DNA from: Acidiferrobacteraceae bacterium
GTDB lineage: Bacteria > Pseudomonadota > Gammaproteobacteria > Arenicellales > UBA868
Direction: 5' to 3'
DNA: 36,425 nt
NCBI GenBank assembly: GCA_002724185.1
Contig: PBOB01000047.1
Span: 1 to 36,425, forward strand
The notes beneath the pieces were generated by a model. The model made no database searches and was not told the origin of the DNA. It worked only from the letters and a program-made list of their open reading frames with translations. Positions within the stretch are counted from its first letter, which is position 1. Every line of letters starts with the position of its first letter. A program made the translations under genes and the position numbers. Positions 9,824 to 18,291 of the stretch are shown piece by piece.

Positions 9824-10605
9824 CGATACGATAATTCAGATGATCTTCCGGGATCCGATTGAGTAAGTATCTCAACTCCATCTGAAGTAACGGCAACAGT
9901 ATGTTCCCATTGTGCGCTTAGACTGTGGTCTTTTGTGACGACAGTCCAGCCATCTTTTAGAAGGCGAGTGTCCGGACGTCCAACGTTGATCATTGGTTCA
10001 ATTGTAAAGGTCATTCCAGTTTCAAGTACCATACCTGTGTTTGGTGTGCCGTAATGTAGAACCTGTGGATCTTCATGAAAAACTTTACCTATGCCATGTC
10101 CACAGTACTCTCGGACAACTGAGAAACTATTATTTTCAGTATGTTCTTGAATAGCATGTCCAATGTCGCCAAGGGTTAGGCCAGGGCGTACAAGTTCAAT
10201 TGCCTTCATCATAGCCTCATAACATACTTTAGTTAAACGACGGGCGCGAATTGATGGTTCGCCCACAAAAAACATGCGACTGGTATCTCCATGAAATTCG
10301 TCTTTGATTACAGTTATATCAATATTGATGATATCACCAGTTTTCAGAATCTTTTTACTGGGAATTCCGTGACAAACAACATGATTAACTGAAGTGCAGA
10401 TCGATTTTGGAAAGCCTCTATAGTTGAGAGGGGCAGGTATTGCCCCGAGGTAATTCACGATATATTCATGACAAAGATGGTCAAGTTTCTCAGTAGTAAC
10501 GCCGTGCTCTACATGAGGTTCAATCATGTCCAGTACCTGAGCAGCTAGGCGTCCAGCAACGCGCATTTTGTTGATATCGTCTTCTGATTTTATGTTAGTC
10601 ATCAT
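9820..10605 (-). CDS. map: Methionine aminopeptidase, type I
   Basis: Cytosolic metalloprotease that removes initiator Met from new proteins. Substrate and metal ligands of the family are all visible: His79 in NHVVCHGIP, Asp96 in INIDITV, Asp107 in HGDTSR, His170 in CGHGIG, His177, Glu203 in TIEPM and Glu234 in QWEHTV. Length 261 (E. coli 264). Two consecutive ATGs (10605 and 10602) can start it; neither has a good Shine-Dalgarno. First gene of a minus-strand operon with glnD and dapD, divergent from rpsB, which is the standard gammaproteobacterial arrangement. Confidence 0.97.
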   Translation of the reverse strand: MMTNIKSEDDINKMRVAGRLAAQVLDMIEPHVEHGVTTEKLDHLCHEYIVNYLGAIPAPLNYRGFPKSICTSVNHVVCHGIPSKKILKTGDIINIDITVIKDEFHGDTSRMFFVGEPSIRARRLTKVCYEAMMKAIELVRPGLTLGDIGHAIQEHTENNSFSVVREYCGHGIGKVFHEDPQVLHYGTPNTGMVLETGMTFTIEPMINVGRPDTRLLKDGWTVVTKDHSLSAQWEHTVAVTSDGVEILTQSDPGRSSELSYR

Positions 10606-10693
10606 TTATATAATTGGGTTGGCTAGCAGTCAGCAGGCTTGCGAATGATTAATTCGGCAGAATAGTGCAGTTTAACTAGTTATTTATGATTCC

Positions 10694-10699
10694 AGTATA
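10694..10699 (-). promoter_or_regulatory. Candidate -10 element for map operon
   Basis: Read on the minus strand, TATACT (5/6 to the -10 consensus) lies about 90 bases before the map start. The hexamer 17 bases farther upstream (TTTATT) is a poor -35. It is in the right region for the divergent promoter but is weak evidence. Confidence 0.22.
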
Positions 10700-10732
10700 G
10701 GATATGAACTAGCCCCAATAAAGTAAAGGCGG

Positions 10733-10858
10733 TAAAATACAGGAGCTGTCGTAAATAAATACACGTTCGCTGATTTCTGAGTCACTCGGGGTGCTCGGCA
10801 TCTATAGCCGGGTTAGTAACTCAAGGCGGGCTAGCAAACAACCCTTAAGGAGCAAATT
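10733..10858 (+). promoter_or_regulatory. rpsB promoter/leader with structured RNA (S2 control candidate)
   Basis: TAAAAT (10733-10738, 5/6 to the -10 consensus) would start a leader of about 115 bases; no good -35 is seen. The leader can form CTCGGC/GCCGGG (10794-10799 with 10807-10812, one G-U pair, 7-base loop). A following GGGTT near 10810-10814 is complementary to AACCC before the Shine-Dalgarno AAGGAG, so alternative pairings near the start codon are possible. In gammaproteobacteria the rpsB leader (the t44 RNA region of E. coli) is folded and is bound by S2 to repress rpsB-tsf. Place and foldability fit; I cannot confirm the family match. Confidence 0.35.
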
Positions 10859-11746
10859 ATGACTGAAGTAACTATGCGTCGCATGCTTGAGGCTGGTGTG
10901 CATTTTGGCCATCGCACACGATTTTGGTCCCCCAAAATGGACCCTTATATTTTCGGAAGCCGCAATAAAATTCACATCATCAATCTCGAAAAGACCTTAC
11001 CTCTATATATAGAAGCGGTTAATTTCCTAGGAAGTGTAGCAGCTAAAAAGGGTAAGGTATTATTCGTTGGAACAAAGCGACAGGCAAGTGACGCAATTCG
11101 TGAAGCAGCACAACTCTGTGGATCACCCTATGTGAATCATAGGTGGCTTGGCGGCATGCTCACAAATTACCAAACTATCCGTAACTCAATTAACCGATTA
11201 GTTGAGCTAGAAGAAATCATCGAAAGTGGAGCTGCAGCGAGACGAAGCAAAAAGGAAAACCTGCAGATTGAACGAGAAAAGGCTAAATTGGAGAGAAGCC
11301 TGTCTGGTATTCGAAATATGAATGGATTGCCTGATGCAATGTTTGTTGTTGATGTTGATAACGAAAGGATTGCAGTGTCGGAAGGAAAGAAACTAGGCAT
11401 CCCTATAGTTGGTGTAGTCGATACAAACTCGTCTCCTGACGGAATAGACTATGTTATACCCGGCAATGATGATGCTATGCGGGCAATTCGTCTGTATTTG
11501 GAAGGTATTGCGAATGCAATAATTGATGCTAAGCAGGCTTCGCCGGAGCCAGTTGAGGCAGATGCAGATGCAGATGCAGATGAATATATTGAGATTGAAT
11601 CATCAAATGCTGATGAACTTCACAGTGAAGCCTCTGCAGTGGAGTCAATCGACACAGTCAGCTCGGTAGATGCAGTGCAATTAGGGAGCCAGAAAGAAGA
11701 TAGTGGAAACGTAGAAAGCAGCCGTGATTCGAAAGATGGAGTCTAA
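10859..11746 (+). CDS. rpsB: Ribosomal protein uS2 with acidic C-terminal extension
   Basis: 30S protein needed for mRNA binding and S1 attachment. The start [18 protein letters not shown], the [10 protein letters not shown] segment, the [15 protein letters not shown] motif and [22 protein letters not shown] mark a standard S2. The body ends near residue 225. The protein then continues to 295 (E. coli 241) with an acidic, Ser-rich tail that contains four Ala-Asp units at 234-241. Strong AAGGAG Shine-Dalgarno before the ATG. First gene of the rpsB-tsf unit, 100 bp before tsf. Confidence 0.97.
   Translation: MTEVTMRRMLEAGVHFGHRTRFWSPKMDPYIFGSRNKIHIINLEKTLPLYIEAVNFLGSVAAKKGKVLFVGTKRQASDAIREAAQLCGSPYVNHRWLGGMLTNYQTIRNSINRLVELEEIIESGAAARRSKKENLQIEREKAKLERSLSGIRNMNGLPDAMFVVDVDNERIAVSEGKKLGIPIVGVVDTNSSPDGIDYVIPGNDDAMRAIRLYLEGIANAIIDAKQASPEPVEADADADADEYIEIESSNADELHSEASAVESIDTVSSVDAVQLGSQKEDSGNVESSRDSKDGV
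11558..11581 (+). repeat. Hexanucleotide repeat (GCAGAT) x4 within rpsB
   Basis: Four perfect tandem copies of GCAGAT, 24 bp, in frame inside the rpsB tail, coding for four Ala-Asp units. A change in copy number by slippage would keep the frame and only alter tail length. Confidence 0.95.
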
Positions 11747-11846
11747 GTAGGTAGAAGATATAATGGAATTGTGAAGGGGCGAAGTCTATAGCTAGTAGAT
11801 TTCAGGCATGCACAAAAAATAGATTTAACTATATAAGGATACATTT

Positions 11847-12728
11847 ATGTCAGTAAGCGCTGCATTAGTGAAAGAATTGCGGGGGCGGACAGGAGCAGGA
11901 ATGATGGATTGCAAGTCCGCGCTAGTAGACTCGGATGGCGATATAGATAAGGCAGCTGAACTTCTGCGCATGAAGGGTGCGGCTAGCGCGGAGAAAAAGG
12001 CAGGCCGAATTGCGGCTGAGGGTATAGTTTGTCACCAGATATCTGATGAAGGCAAAAGAGGAGTTTTGGTTGAGGTTAACTGCGAAACCGATTTTGTTGC
12101 GCGAGACTCTTCTTTTAGAGAATTTGTATCAACGATATCCAATGAAATATTAAGGAAGTCACCAGCTAACCTTAACGAATTAAGTCAGCTACAGCTAGAT
12201 AGCGGCGAGTCAATAGAGGATAGTCGTAGCGCGTTGGTCGGTCGGATTGGTGAGAATATTTCGGTAAGACGATTTAAGATCATCGAGGCCCAGGATGGCA
12301 ACATAAGCGGCTATGTGCATTCTGACAAGATAGGTGTATTGGTGCTAATTCGTGGCGGAACAGAACAGCTCGGGCATGATATCGCAATGCATGTTGCTGC
12401 AAGCAACCCCCAGGCAATTGATGAGTCTCAAATATCGACACAAATCCTGGAGCGTGAAAGAGGAATTTTTCAATCTCAAGCAGAAGAGTCAGGCAAGCCT
12501 GCAGAGATAGTCGAAAAAATGGTGGCTGGAAAAATTAAGAAATTTCTCAAAGAAAATACCCTTTTAGGGCAATCATTCATCAAAAATCCCGAAATCATAG
12601 TACAGAATTTATTGGACTCAGAAGGCGCAGAAGTTCTAGAAACTATTCGTTTTGAGGTTGCGGAGGGTATCGAAAAAAAGAACGATGATTTTGTTGACGA
12701 AGTGCTCGCGCAGGTTGAGGGAAGGTAA
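11847..12728 (+). CDS. tsf: Translation elongation factor Ts
   Basis: Guanine nucleotide exchange factor that reloads EF-Tu with GTP. An N-terminal UBA-like domain (VKELRGRTGAGMMDCKSAL) is followed by the core with the TDFVAR motif, where Asp and Phe push into the EF-Tu switch region, then the dimerisation/coiled-coil part. Length 293 (E. coli 283). A Shine-Dalgarno-like AAGGAT precedes the ATG. Cotranscribed with rpsB in nearly all bacteria; no terminator hairpin with a T-run is seen in the 100-bp spacer. Confidence 0.98.
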   Translation: MSVSAALVKELRGRTGAGMMDCKSALVDSDGDIDKAAELLRMKGAASAEKKAGRIAAEGIVCHQISDEGKRGVLVEVNCETDFVARDSSFREFVSTISNEILRKSPANLNELSQLQLDSGESIEDSRSALVGRIGENISVRRFKIIEAQDGNISGYVHSDKIGVLVLIRGGTEQLGHDIAMHVAASNPQAIDESQISTQILERERGIFQSQAEESGKPAEIVEKMVAGKIKKFLKENTLLGQSFIKNPEIIVQNLLDSEGAEVLETIRFEVAEGIEKKNDDFVDEVLAQVEGR

Positions 12729-12734
12729 TTAGCG

Positions 12735-13472
12735 GTGGAGAAAGTCGCTCATGGTAACGGTGAACCATATTTAATTAAGGTGAGTGGAGAATCATTTGCG
12801 GCCGATGCCCAAGGCATTAGCGAGTCAGCACTAGAGTTTACGGGTCAGGAAATTCTAAAGGCGTGGGAAGTTCAACCAAATTTCGCTGTCGTTGTTGGTG
12901 GTGGTAATTTCTATCGAGGGCGCGGGGCGATGCCAGGATTGATCGACCAATTACATGCTGATCATGTTGGCATGCTGGCAACGATTATGAATGGGATAAT
13001 ACTCCAGCAATGGTTTACGGCACGATTGCAGCCTGCGGTAGCGCTATCAGCGTTTCCCGTTGGCCATATATGTGAAACCTATAGTGCTGTAAAAGCCCGC
13101 TCGTTGATAGAGCGTGGTATTTTAGTGGTGATGGCTGGGGGCACTGGATCACCATTCTTTACCACTGATACGACTGCCTGTCTTCGTGCTCTAGAAATCG
13201 GAGCCAAGACAGTTATTAAGGCCACAAATGTTAATGGTATTTACGATCGGGATCCGTTTACTGACAGATCTGCGACTATGTTCCAAGACTTAGACTATCA
13301 GACAGCGCTTAACAATCATTTAACTGTGATGGATGCTACCGCATTTGCACTCTGCAGAGATAATCGATTAACAATTCATGTGCTGAATTTAGGAGTGCCT
13401 GGAAATCTCTGCCGTGCTGTCCAGGGTTATAGCGTTGGTACTCTTGTTAGCAACGGGAGATCCAAAGAATGA
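12735..13472 (+). CDS. pyrH: UMP kinase
   Basis: Phosphorylates UMP to UDP, the gate to UTP and CTP pools; hexameric, usually GTP-activated and UTP-inhibited. Amino-acid-kinase fold features are seen: the N-terminal IKVSGES, GGGNFYRG, DHVGMLATIMNG, GTGSPFFTTDT and KATNVNGIYDRDP. Length 245 (E. coli 241). The usual KLSGE and GN(L/I)(F/W)RG forms are changed to KVSGE and GNFYRG, so it is a somewhat divergent copy. The start is GTG with a GAAGG upstream, 6 bp after tsf; its stop overlaps the frr ATG in ATGA. Confidence 0.94.
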   Translation: MEKVAHGNGEPYLIKVSGESFAADAQGISESALEFTGQEILKAWEVQPNFAVVVGGGNFYRGRGAMPGLIDQLHADHVGMLATIMNGIILQQWFTARLQPAVALSAFPVGHICETYSAVKARSLIERGILVVMAGGTGSPFFTTDTTACLRALEIGAKTVIKATNVNGIYDRDPFTDRSATMFQDLDYQTALNNHLTVMDATAFALCRDNRLTIHVLNLGVPGNLCRAVQGYSVGTLVSNGRSKE

Positions 13473-14026
13473 TTGACGTGATCCTTGATGATGCTTCAGT
13501 AAGAATGAAAAAAAGTATAGAAGTAACTAAGCAAGATATGGCAAAAATTCGTACAGGGCGCGCTACACCCTCGCTATTAGATCATATTAATATAGATTAC
13601 TACGGTTCAGAAGTACCAGTGTCTCAGGCCGCAACTGTTGGCGTAGTGGATGCGAGAACTCTAAGCATCCAACCCTGGGAAAAAAACATGATCCCAGTTA
13701 TTGAAAAAGCGATCTTAGAATCACAATTAGGTTTGAATCCAGTAACTTCCGGAGATGTAATTCGTATTCCGTTGCCACCATTAACTGAGGAGCGCAGGGT
13801 CGAGATGACGAAACTTGTGAGGCAGGAAGGTGAAAACGGAAAAGTCGCAATTCGTAACATTCGACGGGATGCGATTCATCAAGCGCGGGAACTACTAAAG
13901 GAAAAAGAGATCTCCTCCGACGAAGAAAAAGTCGCTGAGAAAAATCTACAACAGCTTACCGATGAGCACATTAGTCTAATTGACAAAGTCATTTCTGCTA
14001 AAGAAAAGGAAGTGCTAGAGGTTTGA
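13469..14026 (+). CDS. frr: Ribosome recycling factor
   Basis: With EF-G it splits the post-termination ribosome. The 185 residues equal the family length and show the KIRTGRATPSLLD motif, the SIQPWEKNMI segment, NPVTSGDVIRIPLPPLTEERR and a long C-terminal helix (RNIRRDAIHQ onward). The ATG overlaps the pyrH stop by 4 bases, with GGGAG about 10 bases upstream. Confidence 0.98.
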   Translation: MIDVILDDASVRMKKSIEVTKQDMAKIRTGRATPSLLDHINIDYYGSEVPVSQAATVGVVDARTLSIQPWEKNMIPVIEKAILESQLGLNPVTSGDVIRIPLPPLTEERRVEMTKLVRQEGENGKVAIRNIRRDAIHQARELLKEKEISSDEEKVAEKNLQQLTDEHISLIDKVISAKEKEVLEV

Positions 14027-14072
14027 CATGGAGAAGTTCTAGGTAACGTGCAATAGAAGGAGTTCGCCAGCT

Positions 14073-14798
14073 GTGACGAATGTATCCTCGAATTGGCTAA
14101 GCCATTTAGCTATCATCATGGACGGTAATGGTAGGTGGGCCCAAAGACGAAAGAAGCCACGAATCTTTGGACACCGAAAGGGAGTCGAAGCGGCGCGACG
14201 AGTAGTTGATGCGTGCGCGCGCAGATCGATTCCTTACCTCACACTTTATGCGTTTAGTAGAGAAAACTGGGATCGACCACAAGAAGAGGTGCGACTGTTA
14301 ACTGATTTGTTGTTCAATACGCTGGATTCAGAGGCACAGATGCTTCATGAGAACGGAATTCGTCTTAGGGTTATTGGTGATTTGACAGCGTTTGGTGCGC
14401 GAATATGCACTAAAATCCAATCGATAGAGTCATTAACCGCTCAAAACTCTAATCTTAATTTAACCGTTGCAGTCAATTATAGTGGTCGATGGGATATCAC
14501 ACGCGCGGCGAGCCAGTTGATAAATGACTGTAGAACTGATTCTAAATTATTTGAAAATATTACAGAAGAGTCGCTCAGAAGCCGACTCAGTACTTGTGGG
14601 ATGCCAGAGCCAGATCTCTTTATCCGTACCGGGGGTGAACTACGACTTAGCAATTTTCTATTGTGGGAATTAGCCTACTGCGAGCTATTTTTTACTGATA
14701 TTCTCTGGCCGGAGTTTAACGAGGCGTGCCTGGAAGAGGCTCTCGTAGCTTACAGCACAAGGCAGCGCCGATTTGGTGGGCTGAGCGCCTCTCAATGA
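14073..14798 (+). CDS. uppS: Undecaprenyl diphosphate synthase
   Basis: Cis-prenyltransferase that adds isopentenyl units to farnesyl diphosphate to give the C55 carrier for peptidoglycan and O-antigen. Motifs in order: IIMDGNGRWA with the catalytic Asp17, GHRKG, YAFSRENW, VNYSGRWD and RTGGELRLSNFLLWE with the ELFF end. Length 241 (E. coli 253). The GTG start has a good AAGGAG (14057-14062) 10 bases upstream. It precedes cdsA, as in most proteobacteria. Confidence 0.97.
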   Translation: MTNVSSNWLSHLAIIMDGNGRWAQRRKKPRIFGHRKGVEAARRVVDACARRSIPYLTLYAFSRENWDRPQEEVRLLTDLLFNTLDSEAQMLHENGIRLRVIGDLTAFGARICTKIQSIESLTAQNSNLNLTVAVNYSGRWDITRAASQLINDCRTDSKLFENITEESLRSRLSTCGMPEPDLFIRTGGELRLSNFLLWELAYCELFFTDILWPEFNEACLEEALVAYSTRQRRFGGLSASQ

Positions 14799-14852
14799 GT
14801 CGAAGTATTATTTCTAGTCAATATCTAGTTCGCTACAAAGATACCCGCCTGT

Positions 14853-15686
14853 ATGCGAACTACTGAGATTTTCAATCGTCTTATGACGGCGATCATTCTG
14901 GCTTCAATCGTTGTTGGTGTGATATTTAGTTTTAGTAGCGCTATTTTCGATACTCTTATACTTATAGTTGCCATGCTATGTACTTGGGAATGGATTAGGC
15001 TTGCATCGAGTCATAGGAAAAGGTTTATAGAAAGTTTGCTAGTAGGGGCAATGTTAGCACTTATAATCGGGTTAATATTCACCCCCGTTGTATTGCCTTA
15101 TCTTCTTGCTGCTGCAATGATATGGTGGGCCTCGCTTGGGATAATGCTAATTAGGCATCGCAGCGTTTTTTCTTCGGCTAGTTGGCGACCACATGTTTCG
15201 CATGCATGGATATTGATTCTACCAGCTGCTGCCGGACTAGGTGGTCTGTACCGACTTGGTGAGGAAGGGCCTTGGTATGTTTTGACACTACTGCTCATTG
15301 TTTGGGCAACAGATACATTTGCCTATGTTGTAGGACGAAGCGTTGGCAGTCATCCTTTAGCTGCAAGTATTAGTCCAGCAAAAACAGTTGAGGGTGCTGT
15401 TGGAGGAATAATTGGTGCTGTTTTAGTAGGTTTTGTTTGCCTAGCAAGCTTTCCAATCCCTAACGAAAACACTACAATCTTCTGGTTTTGTTTGTTTCTA
15501 TTAACCTCAGGGTTTGGGATCGTCGGTGATCTCGCTGAGAGTGCGTATAAGCGCTTTTCTGGCGTCAAAGATACTGGGCGATTGTTGCCGGGCCATGGCG
15601 GCATGCTAGATCGCATGGATAGCGTTCTCTCTGCTTGTCCGGTATTTGTTGCCGGGATATTTTATACCCTTGGTCAGGGCAGTTGA
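14853..15686 (+). CDS. cdsA: Phosphatidate cytidylyltransferase
   Basis: Integral membrane enzyme that makes CDP-diacylglycerol from phosphatidic acid and CTP, the precursor of all phospholipids. The 277-residue product is very hydrophobic with about eight membrane segments and carries the CDP-DAG synthase signature near the C-terminus (YKRFSGVKDTGRLLPGHGG followed by LDRMDS). Located between uppS and dxr as expected. No clear Shine-Dalgarno precedes the ATG. Confidence 0.96.
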   Translation: MRTTEIFNRLMTAIILASIVVGVIFSFSSAIFDTLILIVAMLCTWEWIRLASSHRKRFIESLLVGAMLALIIGLIFTPVVLPYLLAAAMIWWASLGIMLIRHRSVFSSASWRPHVSHAWILILPAAAGLGGLYRLGEEGPWYVLTLLLIVWATDTFAYVVGRSVGSHPLAASISPAKTVEGAVGGIIGAVLVGFVCLASFPIPNENTTIFWFCLFLLTSGFGIVGDLAESAYKRFSGVKDTGRLLPGHGGMLDRMDSVLSACPVFVAGIFYTLGQGS

Positions 15687-15693
15687 GTGCTTT

Positions 15694-16902
15694 ATGAGTG
15701 AGCTTGTAACAATTTTAGGAGCTACCGGTTCAATTGGTAGGAGCGCGTTGGATGTGCTGCGCCGACACGATGAGCGTTTCCAAGTATACGGTTTGTCAGC
15801 CCATCATCAAACCAAAGAACTCGCATCGTTGGCTAACCAATGTGGAGCGCAGGTTGTATCAGTAAGATCTGGCCAGGTTCAAGCGTTTCAAAATTCAACG
15901 CATATCGATGGTGCAGCAATAACCGTTCTAGAAGGCAGTGAAGGGTTGGTGCGGCTTGCTGGCAGTACAACCGCAGACGTTGTAATAACAGCAATTGTGG
16001 GCAGTATTGGTCTTATGCCTACACTTGCAGCTATTAGAGCTGGCAAGAAAGTACTATTAGCAAATAAGGAGCCGTTGGTCATGATGGGCCCGGAAATTAT
16101 TCAGGAGGCCAGTAACTCAGGAGCTACAATAATGCCGCTCGATAGTGAACATAATGCGGTACTGCAATGTTTAGATATTGGGCAGACTAGTAATGATTCT
16201 AAGGGTATCAAAAGTGACACGCCAAAAAGCGTGGTGAAGATTATTCTTACTGCATCAGGTGGCCCATTTATCGATAGCTCCATTAGTGATCTTAGCAGGG
16301 TCACCCCTGCCCAAGCTGCTAATCATCCAAACTGGAGCATGGGAAAGAAAATATCAATAGACTCAGCAACAATGATGAACAAAGGTCTAGAGTTAATAGA
16401 GGCTTGCGCGCTTTTCTCGGTAGATCCGAATCTCATTGAAATAGTTGTTCATCCGCAAAGTATCGTACACTCTTTGGTGGAATATGCAGACGGCTCTGTT
16501 ATCGCACAGATGGCCAACCCAGATATGCGTATTCCAATCGCAACAGCATTGGGTCATCCGGAACGAATTGCGTCCGGTGCAAGTCGACTTCGAATTGGAG
16601 AAATAGGTTCTCTTGATTTCCGAGAGCCAGATGAAAATAGATTTCCATGCTTGCGATTAGCACGACAAGCAGCTGAAGTTGGTGGGACAGCACCAACAAT
16701 TCTTAACGCAGCGAATGAGATTGCGGTTGAGTTATTCTGCAAGGAGTTAATTCAGTTCAATGAAATCTCCAAATATGTTGACAAAACACTAGAGCACGTT
16801 ACAGTTGACCGCACAAGAGATTTTGAGACAGTAACGCAGGCAGACGTGGAAGCTAGAAGATACACAAAGCAGTTGATCAGAAGCTCTACAATATCCATAT
16901 GA
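15694..16902 (+). CDS. dxr: 1-deoxy-D-xylulose 5-phosphate reductoisomerase
   Basis: NADPH-dependent second step of the MEP isoprenoid pathway, supplying isopentenyl units to UppS upstream. I start it at ATG 15694 because MSELVTILGATGSIG gives the standard N-terminus with the NADPH-binding GATGSIG (9-15); upstream codons in the frame overlap cdsA. Also seen: LLANKEPLV, the metal-binding PLDSEHNA, and MGKKISIDSATMMNKGLE. Length 402 (E. coli 398). The residue after NKE is Pro where small residues are more common. It follows the cdsA stop by 7 bp. Confidence 0.96.
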   Translation: MSELVTILGATGSIGRSALDVLRRHDERFQVYGLSAHHQTKELASLANQCGAQVVSVRSGQVQAFQNSTHIDGAAITVLEGSEGLVRLAGSTTADVVITAIVGSIGLMPTLAAIRAGKKVLLANKEPLVMMGPEIIQEASNSGATIMPLDSEHNAVLQCLDIGQTSNDSKGIKSDTPKSVVKIILTASGGPFIDSSISDLSRVTPAQAANHPNWSMGKKISIDSATMMNKGLELIEACALFSVDPNLIEIVVHPQSIVHSLVEYADGSVIAQMANPDMRIPIATALGHPERIASGASRLRIGEIGSLDFREPDENRFPCLRLARQAAEVGGTAPTILNAANEIAVELFCKELIQFNEISKYVDKTLEHVTVDRTRDFETVTQADVEARRYTKQLIRSSTISI

Positions 16903-16920
16903 GACTGGATATTTCAACAC

Positions 16921-18276
16921 GTGATTGAAATCATATATAGTGTCGCTGGATTTGTTGCTGCAATTGCAGTTCTTGTGACTTTTCATGAATTTGGTCATTT
17001 TTGTGTAGCAAGACTTTTTGGAATACGAGTGCTGACTTTTTCAGTAGGCTTTGGGAAACCGTTATGGAGTCACCGATTTGATAGAAGTGGTACTGAGTTA
17101 GTTATCGGTGCTGTGCCTCTGGGAGGCTATGTCAAGATGTTTGAAGCATCTGGTGATAGTCAATCAAGTGAGAGTCACTCAACCGCCTTCAATAGCAAAT
17201 CACTGGGGATTCGAGCCTCTGTTGTTCTTGCTGGCCCCCTAGCCAATTTTCTATTAGCAGCAGTCTTGTCCTGGGCGGTTTTTCTGTACGGAGTTCCTGG
17301 GCTAGAACCGATCGTTAGCTCTGTCGCGCCATCTAGCCTGGGCGAATCGAAAGGATTTGCACCAGGAGCTAGAATCGTAGCAATCGATGGGCGAGAAACC
17401 GAGTCTTGGAATCAGCATCAAATTTATCTAATGAATCAGGTTGCTAACGAAAGACCCATAGTCTTTGAGCTTGAGTCTCCGGAAAGAGATAGCTCCATGA
17501 TTACCATAGAGGCTGGCGAGATTCCAAGCTCTGACTGGCAACAAGCAATTCTTGAAACGGGTCTCGGCTTAAGGCCAGATCTACCTCGCGTGCCCGCGAT
17601 AGTTGGAGACGTGCTCGCTGGATCGCCGGCGTTTAACGGTGGTTTGATGGCTGGCGATCGCATTGTTGCTATAGATGACATCGTCATCTCTGACTGGAGT
17701 CAACTTGTCACCGCTATATCGGGGAAGCCAAACGAATATATTCAATTGAAGATAGTTCGAAACGATATGCCGATGAGCATTGCCTTGCGAGCAGAGGCTT
17801 ATGACAGCGCTACAGGTTTAGTTGGGCGCATTGGGATTAGAGCGGTTAGTCAATATGAACCGCCTGTGATAGTGAAAATGCAGCTATTGGAAGGCTTTGG
17901 CGCAGCACTTGAGAGCACATGGCTACTCTCTGTGCTGACGGTGCGCGCAATTGGGACAATGGTCATTTCTGGTCGAGTAGCTGAGAATTTAGGAGGACCA
18001 GTAACTATAGCGAGGGCTGCTGGCCAGTCAGCTCGAATAGGTTTAACGCCATTCTTGTTTTTTTTAGCGATCTTAAGCGTGAGCCTGGCTATTCTTAACT
18101 TGCTTCCAATACCGGTGCTTGACGGCGGTCATTTAGTCTATCTAATAATTGAGGCAATTAAAGGTTCACCACTTTCGCCAAAAGCTCGGCACGTTGGTCA
18201 GCAGATTGGTTTGAGCGCAGTGGCTGCTATCATGCTAATTGCGATCTATAATGATATGGTACGGTTAGAGTTCTGA
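16921..18276 (+). CDS. rseP: RseP-type site-2 zinc metalloprotease
   Basis: Inner-membrane protease that cuts the anti-sigma factor RseA to release sigmaE and also clears remnant signal peptides. The zinc site HEFGH lies in the first membrane segment (His22, Glu23, His26). Two PDZ domains occupy roughly 115-310 (PSSLGESKGFAPGARI and GSPAFNGGLMAGDRI mark their starts). The third metal ligand is in LDGGH (Asp401). Length 451 (E. coli 450). The start is GTG with no evident Shine-Dalgarno. It sits directly before bamA, whose product's failure triggers the sigmaE response. Confidence 0.96.
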   Translation: MIEIIYSVAGFVAAIAVLVTFHEFGHFCVARLFGIRVLTFSVGFGKPLWSHRFDRSGTELVIGAVPLGGYVKMFEASGDSQSSESHSTAFNSKSLGIRASVVLAGPLANFLLAAVLSWAVFLYGVPGLEPIVSSVAPSSLGESKGFAPGARIVAIDGRETESWNQHQIYLMNQVANERPIVFELESPERDSSMITIEAGEIPSSDWQQAILETGLGLRPDLPRVPAIVGDVLAGSPAFNGGLMAGDRIVAIDDIVISDWSQLVTAISGKPNEYIQLKIVRNDMPMSIALRAEAYDSATGLVGRIGIRAVSQYEPPVIVKMQLLEGFGAALESTWLLSVLTVRAIGTMVISGRVAENLGGPVTIARAAGQSARIGLTPFLFFLAILSVSLAILNLLPIPVLDGGHLVYLIIEAIKGSPLSPKARHVGQQIGLSAVAAIMLIAIYNDMVRLEF

Positions 18277-18291
18277 AACTGGTGATTTGAT

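Noticed and set aside
15646..15693. Earlier start for dxr within cdsA
   Set aside because: It would add 16 hydrophobic residues before the conserved NADPH-binding N-terminus and overlap cdsA; ATG 15694 fits the family.
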